Shown here piece after piece: positions 38,928 through 46,253 of a DNA stretch of 64,000 nt. Under the pieces are notes generated by a model, which ran no database searches, was not told the DNA's origin, and was given only the letters and a program-made list of their open reading frames with translations. A program made the translations under genes and the position numbers. Location of the stretch: NCBI RefSeq assembly GCF_014352875.1, contig NZ_CP060695.1, forward strand, positions 1,953,501 to 2,017,500, written 5' to 3'. This stretch comes from Polaribacter pectinis. Its GTDB lineage: Bacteria > Bacteroidota > Bacteroidia > Flavobacteriales > Flavobacteriaceae. The stretch's first letter is position 1, and each line of letters starts with the position of its first letter.

Positions 38928-38997
38928 TTTTAAGCGATTTAGTTCTAAAATTATCAACATTTGTTGATTTCTTAAAAGTCTCTTAAATCGCTTAAAA
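38928..38997. repeat. Inverted repeat upstream of gyrB
   Basis: TTTTAAGCGATTTA (38928-38941) is perfectly repeated in inverse at 38984-38997, with a smaller ATCAA...TTGAT hairpin between. It lies 100-170 nt upstream of the gyrB ATG. It could be a cruciform-forming regulatory site or a terminator-like structure. The rest of 38830-39158 is AT-rich without a gene. Confidence 0.5.
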
Positions 38998-39158
38998 ATG
39001 ATTTTATTTTTGAATTTTGAATTTTTCTTTCGATATTTAAAATTGAAATTTGATAAAATTGCTTAAACCTTTAATTTTTGATTTTATTTTTTCTTGTTTT
39101 TTTATGATTTTATGCAAAATATCTCTTCCAAGTCTTAATTATTTTTGAAGTAACAAAC

Positions 39159-39246
39159 TCGCGTTAGGGATTGCAGTGGAAATCCTTTTGCCTTTTTTAA
39201 GGCAAAAGATTGTAGCGAAAAGCCCGACCTTTAGGGAACGCCCAAA
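39159..39246. repeat. Interspersed hairpin repeat or ncRNA of a common flavobacterial type
   Basis: The element starts GCGTTAGGGATTGCAGTGG, has a central perfect stem CTTTTGCCTT/AAGGCAAAAG, then GATTGTAGCGAAAAGCCCGA and a closing AGGGAACGCCC. I recall this as an abundant intergenic repeat of Flavobacteriaceae with conserved RNA-like structure; whether it equals a named Rfam family such as Flavo-1 I cannot check. It lies between the divergent gyrB and gat transcription units. The following 39247-39360 holds no gene that I can see. Confidence 0.6.
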
Positions 39247-39360
39247 TAATTATTAGAAACTTTTTAATGTATTTAACACCATAATTTATGAAATTAATAA
39301 TTATAGTTCGAATTTTTGATGATACTATAATGACTGCATAAAATCGTAGAAAAGAGGTTT

Positions 39361-39387
39361 TTGAACCATTTATTCTACATATATTTG
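39361..39387 (+). promoter_or_regulatory. Promoter of the gat leader
   Basis: TTG at 39361-39363 and TATATTTG (TAnnTTTG) at 39380-39387, spaced 16 nt, match the flavobacterial promoter pattern (usual spacing 17-23). It ends 17 nt before the leader ATG. Confidence 0.55.
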
Positions 39388-39404
39388 CTCGCATAAGAAT
39401 TAAA

Positions 39405-39452
39405 ATGACAAATAATAATAACAATCGTAATTTCAATAATCCTAATTTATAG
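39405..39452 (+). CDS. Asn-rich leader peptide of the gatCA-gatB/aspS operon
   Basis: ATG at 39405 opens the 15-residue frame MTNNNNNRNFNNPNL with nine Asn codons (AAT/AAC), closed by TAG at 39450. It lies between a promoter and an intrinsic terminator (39481-39510) that precedes gatC, just as the Trp-rich leader precedes trpE in this window. The operon's products make Asn-tRNA, so codon choice and regulated pathway match. Ribosome stalling at Asn codons when Asn-tRNA is short would favour the antiterminator. This peptide is too short for automated gene calling. Confidence 0.8.
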   Translation: MTNNNNNRNFNNPNL

Positions 39453-39510
39453 GACGGAAGGTTGTTGTTTAAAAATATATAAAGCCTTCCTAATCGGAAG
39501 GCTTTTTTTT
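39414..39510 (+). promoter_or_regulatory. Ribosome-mediated attenuator of the gat operon
   Basis: Four segments can be drawn. 1: the Asn codons AAUAAUAAC (39414-39422). 2: GGAAGG (39456-39461) running into GUUGUUGUU (39461-39469). 3: AAAGCCUUCC (39481-39490). 4: GGAAGGCUUU (39496-39505). GUUGUUGUU pairs with AAUAAUAAC (with two G-U wobbles); GGAAGG pairs with CCUUCC of segment 3 as antiterminator; 3 with 4 plus the T-run is the terminator. A ribosome stalled on the Asn codons frees segment 2 to pair with 3, so transcription continues. Seen directly as base pairing; the mechanism is inferred. Confidence 0.75.
39481..39510 (+). terminator. Intrinsic terminator within the gat leader
   Basis: AAAGCCTTCC, loop TAATC, GGAAGGCTTT, then a T-run to 39510: a 10 bp stem. 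It ends 20 nt before the gatC ATG, so it must be read through or be regulated. Confidence 0.88.
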
Positions 39511-39529
39511 GAATCAAAAAACTAAAGAA

Positions 39530-39796
39530 ATGAGTAAAATAATGACAGTCGACATTTTGTCGAGTATTAAAGGTGCAGAACCATCGGAATCTGTGAATAA
39601 ATTATTTGACGTAATTAAAAATGCGAATCAGAATAATAATGCTAATAATACTGTCAAAAATAATGTGGTTTCTTTAAATGATTTAAGAGAAGATGTTGTA
39701 ATTGAAAGCTCAAAAATTGAGAAAGAAATTATAAAAGAAAACTTTCCAAGAGAGAAAAACGGATTTTTAGTGGTTGCTAAAGTGATAGAAGATTAA
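39530..39796 (+). CDS. gatC: Asp/Glu-tRNA amidotransferase subunit GatC-like
   Basis: 88 residues from ATG at 39530 (a TTG at 39509 lies inside the terminator T-run, so is unlikely). The C-terminal half, SLNDLREDVVIESSKIEKEI...FPREKNGFLVVAKVIED, matches the GatC belt that wraps GatA and GatB (family ends LREDxV...REGGFFRVPKVIE). The N-terminal half is divergent and carries an Asn-rich run, NANQNNNANNTVKNN (about residues 32-46), not usual for GatC. Directly followed by gatA (one base between). Role: structural subunit that stabilises GatAB. Confidence 0.75.
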   Translation: MSKIMTVDILSSIKGAEPSESVNKLFDVIKNANQNNNANNTVKNNVVSLNDLREDVVIESSKIEKEIIKENFPREKNGFLVVAKVIED

Positions 39797-39797
39797 T

Positions 39798-41198
39798 ATG
39801 GAGTCGCAAATAAAAAAGCTGCATCAGCAATTGGTGTCTAAAGAAATTTCGTGTACAGATTTGGTGCAAGAAAAATTAGATTTATTAAAACAAAATACAC
39901 ATAATACTGTCAATTCTTTGTTGGATTCTATGGCTTTGGAATTGGCTTCTAAAGTAGATGCAAAAATTGCAAATGGCGAAGAAATCGGTCTTTTAGAAGG
40001 AATTCCATTTGGAATTAAAGATGTGTATATGGTTCAAGGAACGTACACAACTGCAAGTTCGGATTTGTTGAAAAACTACAAATCTTCTTATACAGCAACT
40101 GCAATTCAGAAATTATTAGACGCTGGTTCAATTCCTTTAGTAAAAGAAAATTGCGATAGTTTTGGACATGGTTCCTCTTCTGAAAACACCATTTTTGGTT
40201 CGGTTAAAAATGCAATAAATCCCGATTTAGTTGGTGGAGGTTCTTCTGGAGGTTCTGCTGTAAATGTGGCGAAAGATTTTACTACGTTTTCAATTGGTGG
40301 CGATACTGGAGGTTCTATTCGTCAGCCAGCAGGTTACAATAAAGTGTATGGTTTAAAACCAACTTACGGACGAATTTCTCGTTACGGATTAATGGCATAC
40401 GCATCTTCTACAGATTGTGTTGGGCCAATTGCAAAATCTATTGAAGACATTAGAATTGTATTGAATATAATGAGTGGGAAAGATGTTAGAGACCAAACTA
40501 CTTTTTCTTCGGAAGAAATTATGGAGAATACTGTCTCGAATTCATCAACAATAAAAACAGTTGGTTATTTTAAAAACTTTATTGAAAGTGAAGCAATTTC
40601 ACCAGAAATAAAAGCTGATTTTTTAGCAACAATTGAAAAAATAAAGGCCAAAGGAATTACAGTTAAAGAATTAGATTTCTTTAATGCTGATATTTTGGTT
40701 TCTACATATTATACATTAGCAATGGCAGAAACAGCTTCTAATTTATCTCGTTTAGACGGAACAAATTACGGAGCAAGAATTGAAGGTGAAAATTTAAAAG
40801 ATACCTATTCAATTACACGATCAGAGAAATTTTCTGAAGAATCGAAACGAAGAATTGTTGGTGGAAACCAAGTTTTATCGCAAGGTTTTTCTGATGAAAT
40901 TTACTTAAAAGCACAAAATTTAAGAGACCAGATTTCAGCAAGATTTAGTGAAGATTTTAATGAAGTTGATGTTATTTTATCTCCAGTAACTCCTGCTAAT
41001 CCGCCTAAAATTGGAGATAGTTTAAATGATCCTTTAGCAATGTATTTGTCTGATGCTTATACAGTTGGTTTTAGCTTGGGAGAATTACCAACATTAACGA
41101 TCCCAAAAGGAACTGAAACAGGATTACAAATTACGGCAGACAAGAAAAAAGATGCACAAGTCTTACAATTTGCGAACTTCTTAAACGATATTTTATAA
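39798..41198 (+). CDS. gatA: Asp/Glu-tRNA amidotransferase subunit A (glutaminase)
   Basis: 466 residues of the amidase-signature family with the full Ser-cisSer-Lys triad: Lys74 in PFGIKDVYM, Ser149 in GGGSSGGSA and Ser173 in GGDTGGSIRQPAGYNKVYGLKP (as GGSIRQPAGY). It releases ammonia from glutamine and channels it to GatB. Length is slightly short of the usual 480-490. Its stop codon overlaps the start of gatB-aspS (TAATG), so translation is coupled and the three subunits are made together. Confidence 0.93.
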   Translation: MESQIKKLHQQLVSKEISCTDLVQEKLDLLKQNTHNTVNSLLDSMALELASKVDAKIANGEEIGLLEGIPFGIKDVYMVQGTYTTASSDLLKNYKSSYTATAIQKLLDAGSIPLVKENCDSFGHGSSSENTIFGSVKNAINPDLVGGGSSGGSAVNVAKDFTTFSIGGDTGGSIRQPAGYNKVYGLKPTYGRISRYGLMAYASSTDCVGPIAKSIEDIRIVLNIMSGKDVRDQTTFSSEEIMENTVSNSSTIKTVGYFKNFIESEAISPEIKADFLATIEKIKAKGITVKELDFFNADILVSTYYTLAMAETASNLSRLDGTNYGARIEGENLKDTYSITRSEKFSEESKRRIVGGNQVLSQGFSDEIYLKAQNLRDQISARFSEDFNEVDVILSPVTPANPPKIGDSLNDPLAMYLSDAYTVGFSLGELPTLTIPKGTETGLQITADKKKDAQVLQFANFLNDIL

Positions 41199-44100
41199 TG
41201 GAATTAGATCAAATACAAGATGCTTTAAAAGCACACGATTTAGAATTAATTATCGGTTTAGAAACGCACGTTCGTTTAAATACAAACTCAAAATTATTTT
41301 GTTCTTGCCCCAATGAAGAAACTGAAATTCCTAACACAAATATTTGTTCCGTTTGTACAGGTCAAATGGGAGTTTTGCCAGCAATTAACAAAGAAGCAAT
41401 TACAAAGGCGATTTATTTCGGAAAAGCAGTAAAATCTACTTTTTCTAACGAAGTTATTTCTTGGGACAGAAAACATTATGAATATCCTGATAATCCAAAG
41501 AATATTCAAATTACGCAGTTTCATAATCCTGTGATTCCAGATGGAGAAGTTTCTTGTTATAGAAACGATGGTTCTCAATTCACTGTGAATTTAACGCAAG
41601 TGCATATTGAAGAAGATGCCGCAAAATTAATGCACGAAAAGAAGATTTCGTTAGTCGATTTTAACAAAGCTGGAGTTCCCTTAATTGAAATTGTAACTGA
41701 ACCCTGTATCAGAAATATTGAAGATGCTTCAACGTATGCACAATATATTCAGCGAATTGTTCAGAATTTAGGAATTTCGGAAGCGAATTTAGAAAAAGGG
41801 GAATTCAAATCGGATGTTTCTGTTTCACTTCGAAAAAAACACACTTATAATTTAAATCCAAGAACGGAAATCAAAAACCTGAATTCTTTCAAGTTTATGG
41901 TGGATGCTTTAAAGGAAGAAATTGAGAAACAACTTAATTATTATACAGAACATAAAGAATTTAGACCAGACCAAACAACGGTTTTGTGGGATGCAGATTT
42001 AAAGCAAACCAAAACAATGCGTAAAAAGGAATTTGAAGCAGATTATCGTTTTATTTCTGAACCAGATATTCCTTTTGTTTCGATAAAAGACGTAGTAAAT
42101 TCTATAAAAATTGATGCAAGTGCTTTGCCTCACGCAGTTGAGTCTGTATTAATTAAAGGCGGAGTTTTACCACAAGATGCCAAGTTTTTTACTGCAGATG
42201 CCATTCGTTCTAAAACATTTATGACCATAAATAATGCTTTGCAAGATCCGTCTTTTGTGGCAAAAACGTTGGTAAATAATATTGGTGCAGAGGAATATGA
42301 AAATATTCACGATATCAATCATTTAATTGAGATTTTTGAGCTTTTTAAGGCTGATAAAATAACGTCTGTTTTAGTTCAAAACGGAATTACATCCTATTTA
42401 AAAGACAGAACTTTTGACTTTAAAAAGTATTTTGATGACAATACAATTTCTGAAGCTCAAATTTTTGAAGCTATCGAAAAAGTAATTTCAGAAAATGAAG
42501 CCATCGCAAACGATATTAAAGCAGGAAACCAAGGGAAAGCAGGAATTCTTGTTGGAAAAGTAATTGCAATTATTGGAAAAGGAGCTTCTGGGAAAGTGAT
42601 TCGTACTGGTATATTGGAGCAACTTGCAGGAGAAAAAGCTGGAAGTGGGAAGATGGAAGTTGGAAGTAATAAATCTGAAGGTGGAAGTGGGAAGTTGGAA
42701 GCTGGAAGTGAATCGAAATTTGAAAAAGAAGAGGAATTACCAGAAATCCCTATTGTTATAAAAGAAGAATACAGAACCCATAAAATATCTCAATTATCAG
42801 AAGAATCTATCACAGAAAAAGTAACATTATCTGGTTGGGTTTCAAGTGTAAGAGATCATGGAGAATTGATGTTTATCGATTTACGAGATTCAAGCAATCA
42901 AGTTTTTCAAGTTCGTTTGAGTAGAGAGTCTTTCCCTAATTTAGATGAATTAGTGAAGTTGAAACCAGAATCGGTAATTTCTGTAACAGGAGTTGTCGTT
43001 CAAAGAAATGAAGACGATTACAATGCAGGTTTAAGAACTGGTAAATTAGAATTAGAAACTTCTGATTTAGAGATATTAAACCTTTCTAAAACATTGCCTT
43101 TTGAAATAAAAAGAGCAACAAAATCGAATGAAACAGTTCGTTTTCAATATAAATTTTTAGACCACAGAAATGATGATGTTCGTAGAGCCATTGTAAATCG
43201 TCATAAAGTAATTAAACTATTACGTGACATTTTAGATGAAGAGGAATTTTTAGAAATTGAAACTCCTATTTTAACTGCAGGAACAGATGAAGGTGCAAGA
43301 GAATTTATTGTGCCAACAAGAAAACAATCTGGTTCTTTTTACACGTTACCACAAGCGCCACAACAATTTAAGCAAATGCTAATGGTGGGTGGATTTGAAA
43401 AATATTTTCAAATTGCACGTTGTTTTAGAGATGAAGATTCACGTGGAGACAGACAACCAGAATTTACACAATTAGATATCGAAATGGCGTACGCAAGTAT
43501 GCAACAAATCATAGATTTAAACACCAAAATGTTTAATGAAGTGGTGCGTAAAATTTATGGTAAAAAATGGATTTTGCATCCTTTTGAAGTTATTACTTAT
43601 AAAGATGCCATGGATAAATATGGTTGTGACAGACCAGATTTACGTTACGGATTGCAAATGCAAGACATTACAGATATTGTAAAAGATACTACTTTTCAGG
43701 TTTTTAGCAAACCAATTGAAGAAGGTGGAATTGTAAAATGTATTAAGGTTTCTGCGAAAGAACAAGGAAACAAAAGAATGTCTAAAGGTCAGATTGAAAA
43801 CTTGACAGCTATTGCACAACAAAATGGTTTAGGTGGTTTGGCTTACATTATTGTAAATGAAAACGATTTACAATCGCCAATTATTAAATTTTTAGGTGAA
43901 GAAATTGCCGCAAACATTATCAAAACAACCAATGCTCAAATTGGTGATATTGTATTTTTCTCTGCTGCAGATTATGCAACTGCCAACAAAGCTTTGGATG
44001 CTGTTCGTCAAGAAATGGGACGAATTTTAAAGTTGATAAATCCGAAAGAATTAAAACCAGCTTGGGTGGTAGATTTCCCAATGTTTGAAAAAACAGACGA

Positions 44101-44551
44101 AGGAAGATGGACGTTTACGCACAATCCTTTTTCGATGCCAGCAGTATATGATTTAGAAAAACACATGACTGGAAATGATGATGAAATCGGAACAATAATC
44201 GCACAACAATACGATTTAATCTTAAATGGTTACGAAATTGGTGGAGGTTCCGTTCGTGCGCACAAAGCAGAAATTTTAGAAGCAACCTATAAAAATATGG
44301 GTTATGATAAAGAAGGAATGCTAAAAAGTGTAGGAACAATGTACAAAGCATTCCAATATGGAGCGCCACCACATGGAGGAATTGCTTGGGGAATTGACAG
44401 ATTAATGATGATTTTAGAAAAGAAAGCTTCTATTAGAGAAGTTATGGCGTTTCCAAAAACAGGTTCATCCGAAGATTTATTATTTAATGCACCTTCTATT
44501 TTATCAGATAAAAAAGTGGAGGAAATGAATGTGAGGATTATTAAAAAATAA
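41198..44551 (+). CDS. gatB/aspS: GatB-AspRS fusion: amidotransferase subunit B joined to aspartyl-tRNA synthetase
   Basis: A single uninterrupted 1117-residue frame. Residues 1-478 are a complete GatB: cradle domain with zinc-type Cys pairs (Cys35, Cys37, Cys50, Cys53 in CSVCTGQMGVLPA) and the C-terminal helical and YqeY-like tail ending GILEQLAGE. Residues about 479-523 are a Gly/Ser/Glu/Lys linker encoded by GGAAGTGGGAAG-type repeats. Residues about 524-1117 are a full bacterial AspRS: OB anticodon domain with WVSSVRDHGELMFIDLRD, class II motif 2 (FQIARCFRDEDSRGDRQPEF), GAD insertion and motif 3 (GIAWGIDRLMMIL). His554 in RDHG is the residue found in non-discriminating AspRS (Leu in Escherichia coli). 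It would charge tRNA-Asn with Asp and amidate it on one polypeptide with GatA and GatC. Confidence 0.93.
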   Translation: MELDQIQDALKAHDLELIIGLETHVRLNTNSKLFCSCPNEETEIPNTNICSVCTGQMGVLPAINKEAITKAIYFGKAVKSTFSNEVISWDRKHYEYPDNPKNIQITQFHNPVIPDGEVSCYRNDGSQFTVNLTQVHIEEDAAKLMHEKKISLVDFNKAGVPLIEIVTEPCIRNIEDASTYAQYIQRIVQNLGISEANLEKGEFKSDVSVSLRKKHTYNLNPRTEIKNLNSFKFMVDALKEEIEKQLNYYTEHKEFRPDQTTVLWDADLKQTKTMRKKEFEADYRFISEPDIPFVSIKDVVNSIKIDASALPHAVESVLIKGGVLPQDAKFFTADAIRSKTFMTINNALQDPSFVAKTLVNNIGAEEYENIHDINHLIEIFELFKADKITSVLVQNGITSYLKDRTFDFKKYFDDNTISEAQIFEAIEKVISENEAIANDIKAGNQGKAGILVGKVIAIIGKGASGKVIRTGILEQLAGEKAGSGKMEVGSNKSEGGSGKLEAGSESKFEKEEELPEIPIVIKEEYRTHKISQLSEESITEKVTLSGWVSSVRDHGELMFIDLRDSSNQVFQVRLSRESFPNLDELVKLKPESVISVTGVVVQRNEDDYNAGLRTGKLELETSDLEILNLSKTLPFEIKRATKSNETVRFQYKFLDHRNDDVRRAIVNRHKVIKLLRDILDEEEFLEIETPILTAGTDEGAREFIVPTRKQSGSFYTLPQAPQQFKQMLMVGGFEKYFQIARCFRDEDSRGDRQPEFTQLDIEMAYASMQQIIDLNTKMFNEVVRKIYGKKWILHPFEVITYKDAMDKYGCDRPDLRYGLQMQDITDIVKDTTFQVFSKPIEEGGIVKCIKVSAKEQGNKRMSKGQIENLTAIAQQNGLGGLAYIIVNENDLQSPIIKFLGEEIAANIIKTTNAQIGDIVFFSAADYATANKALDAVRQEMGRILKLINPKELKPAWVVDFPMFEKTDEGRWTFTHNPFSMPAVYDLEKHMTGNDDEIGTIIAQQYDLILNGYEIGGGSVRAHKAEILEATYKNMGYDKEGMLKSVGTMYKAFQYGAPPHGGIAWGIDRLMMILEKKASIREVMAFPKTGSSEDLLFNAPSILSDKKVEEMNVRIIKK
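42639..42711 (+). repeat. GGAAGTGGGAAG-type repeat encoding the fusion linker
   Basis: Repeated units such as ggaagtgggaag, atggaagttggaagt, ggtggaagtgggaag and ttggaagctggaagt run through the linker of the GatB-AspRS fusion. Similar GGAAGT microsatellites occur between genes in flavobacterial genomes as I recall them, suggesting that an intergenic repeat became coding. Seen: the repeat; inferred: its origin. Confidence 0.6.
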
Positions 44552-44566
44552 AAATCATTTGAAAGG

Positions 44567-44597
44567 TTGTTTAATTAAGAAATCTACCTTATTTTTG
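44567..44597 (+). promoter_or_regulatory. trp operon promoter
   Basis: TTG at 44567-44569 and TATTTTTG (TAnnTTTG) at 44590-44597 with 20 nt between, exactly the flavobacterial pattern, 7 nt before the trpL ATG. Transcription would start at or just before the leader. Confidence 0.7.
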
Positions 44598-44604
44598 TAG
44601 AACA

Positions 44605-44655
44605 ATGAAATCAATTACAAAAAATACATGGTGGTGGAACTCTCTTAATTCATAA
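44605..44655 (+). CDS. trpL: trp leader peptide
   Basis: Sixteen residues, MKSITKNTWWWNSLNS, with three tandem Trp codons at 44629-44637, stop TAA at 44653-44655. It lies between a consensus promoter and a terminator ahead of trpE. When Trp-tRNA is scarce the ribosome stalls at the Trp codons and GTGAGA (44656-44661) can pair with TCTCAC (44698-44703) inside the terminator, letting transcription into the operon. Confidence 0.9.
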   Translation: MKSITKNTWWWNSLNS

Positions 44656-44689
44656 GTGAGAACTAAACCTATATTATAAATATAAAGAA

Positions 44690-44717
44690 AAGGCTTATCT
44701 CACGATAAGCCTTTTTT
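44690..44717 (+). terminator. trp attenuator terminator
   Basis: AAGGCTTATC, loop TCAC, GATAAGCCTT and a T-run. It ends 13 nt before the trpE ATG. Confidence 0.9.
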
Positions 44718-44729
44718 CAATTTTAAGAA

Positions 44730-46121
44730 ATGAACAATATAAAATTTAAAACAATACATAAAACAAAAATCGCAGACACAGTAACACCTGTTGGTTTGTA
44801 CTTGCGTTTTAGAGATAAATTTGCAAACACGCTTTTATTAGAAAGTTCCGACTATCATAGTAAAGAAGAAAGTTTCTCTTTTATTGCTGTAGAACCAATT
44901 GTTTCTATGAAAGTTGAAGATTATCAATTTTCTGTTTCTCATAAAGGAACACAAATTGATTCTCAAAAAATCGACAAAAATTTCTATGAATTATTCGATA
45001 AATTCAGCAATTCTATAGATTTAGATTGTCCTGCTGAATTAAAATCATTTAATGGTTTGTATGGATATTCTACGTTCGATTCTGTTCAATATTTCGAGAA
45101 TATTCAATTTAAAAACCAAAAAGCACCTTCTACAATTCCAGAAATGCAATACAGTTTTTATCGATTTATTATTGCTATCAATCATTTTAATGATGAAATG
45201 ATTCTGATAGAAAATATCGAAGAAGGCACTCAACCTCGCATTAAAGAAATTCAGACAATTATAGATGCACAAGCATTTAACACGCAAAAATTTGAAATTG
45301 TAGGAGAAGAAACTTCAAATGTAACTGGCGAAGAATTTATCGATTATGTTAGAAAGGCAAAATCTCATTGTAAACGTGGTGATGTTTTTCAATTAGTTTT
45401 ATCACGCCAATTTCAACAAAAATTTAAAGGAGACGAATTCAATGTTTATAGAGCTTTGCGTTCTATAAATCCTTCACCATATTTGTTTTATTTCGATTAT
45501 GGGTCATTTAAATTGATGGGGTCTTCACCAGAAGCACAAATTAAAATTGTTGCAGGTAAAGCTACTATTAATCCAATTGCTGGAACTTTTCGAAGAACTG
45601 GAGATATGGCAGAAGATATTAAATTGGGTAAAAAATTATCTGAAGATAAAAAGGAAACTGCAGAACACGTAATGTTGGTAGATTTGGCACGAAACGATTT
45701 AAGTAAACATGCTGATAATGTAACTGTTGAAGTTTTTAAAGAAGTGCAGTATTTTAGCCATGTAATACATTTGGTTTCAACTGTTAGAGGAAAAATTAAA
45801 GGAAATCCGATTGAAATTGTCGGCGACACTTTCCCTGCAGGAACTTTAAGTGGCGCTCCAAAGTACAAAGCAATGGAATTAATCGACAAATACGAGAATC
45901 AAACACGTGGATTTTATGGTGGCGCAGTTGGAATTATCGGTTTAGATGGTTCCGTAAATTTGGCGATTGCCATTCGTTCTTTTGTTAGTAAAAACAACGT
46001 TTTGTATTCGCAAGCTGGCGCAGGAATCGTAATTCATTCCGACGAAAAAAAGGAATTACAAGAAGTAAATAACAAGTTAGCAGCGCTAAAAAAAGCGTTA
46101 ATTTTAGCGGAAAATATATAA
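44730..46121 (+). CDS. trpE: Anthranilate synthase component I
   Basis: 463 residues of the chorismate-binding fold: SPYLFYFDYGSFKLMGSSPE, NPIAGTFRRTG, DLARNDLSKH, VQYFSHVIHLVSTVRG, TFPAGTLSGAPKYKAMELI and GGAVGIIGLDG. It makes anthranilate from chorismate with ammonia supplied by TrpG. The N-terminal region carries LLESSDYHSKEESFSF, containing the LLES feedback-site motif typical of TrpE (Ser binding tryptophan). First structural gene after the attenuator. Confidence 0.94.
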   Translation: MNNIKFKTIHKTKIADTVTPVGLYLRFRDKFANTLLLESSDYHSKEESFSFIAVEPIVSMKVEDYQFSVSHKGTQIDSQKIDKNFYELFDKFSNSIDLDCPAELKSFNGLYGYSTFDSVQYFENIQFKNQKAPSTIPEMQYSFYRFIIAINHFNDEMILIENIEEGTQPRIKEIQTIIDAQAFNTQKFEIVGEETSNVTGEEFIDYVRKAKSHCKRGDVFQLVLSRQFQQKFKGDEFNVYRALRSINPSPYLFYFDYGSFKLMGSSPEAQIKIVAGKATINPIAGTFRRTGDMAEDIKLGKKLSEDKKETAEHVMLVDLARNDLSKHADNVTVEVFKEVQYFSHVIHLVSTVRGKIKGNPIEIVGDTFPAGTLSGAPKYKAMELIDKYENQTRGFYGGAVGIIGLDGSVNLAIAIRSFVSKNNVLYSQAGAGIVIHSDEKKELQEVNNKLAALKKALILAENI

Positions 46122-46124
46122 AAA

Positions 46125-46249
46125 GAAGCCCATCCCAACCTTCCCAAAGGGAAGGAGCTATAGTGAGTTTCAAAAAAATAAATAGAATTATAAACACATA
46201 AAATATCCACAAACAGTTCCCTCCCTTTGGGAGGGTTAGGGTGGGCTTG
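46125..46249. repeat. Inverted-repeat intergenic element between trpE and trpG
   Basis: Left arm AAGCCCATCCCAACCTTCCC... (46125-46159) and right arm ...GGGTTAGGGTGGGCTT (46215-46249) are largely complementary over about 34 nt, and each also folds alone (CTTCCCAAAGGGAAG; CTCCCTTTGGGAG). A related single arm lies at 46828-46864. This is a type of repeat I recall as scattered in flavobacterial genomes. The transcript would form a long hairpin inside the operon. Confidence 0.75.
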
Positions 46250-46253
46250 AATT

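Noticed and set aside
39197..39517. 106-residue minus-strand frame across the gat leader
   Set aside because: It runs antisense through the repeat, promoter, leader peptide and terminator, and its sequence is low quality.
39509..39529. TTG start for gatC
   Set aside because: The codon lies in the T-run of the terminator; the ATG at 39530 is better placed.
44730..46121. Gene as para-aminobenzoate synthase (pabB) rather than trpE
   Set aside because: It follows a Trp-codon attenuator, is followed by trpG, trpD, trpC, trpF, trpB and trpA, and has the LLES feedback motif.
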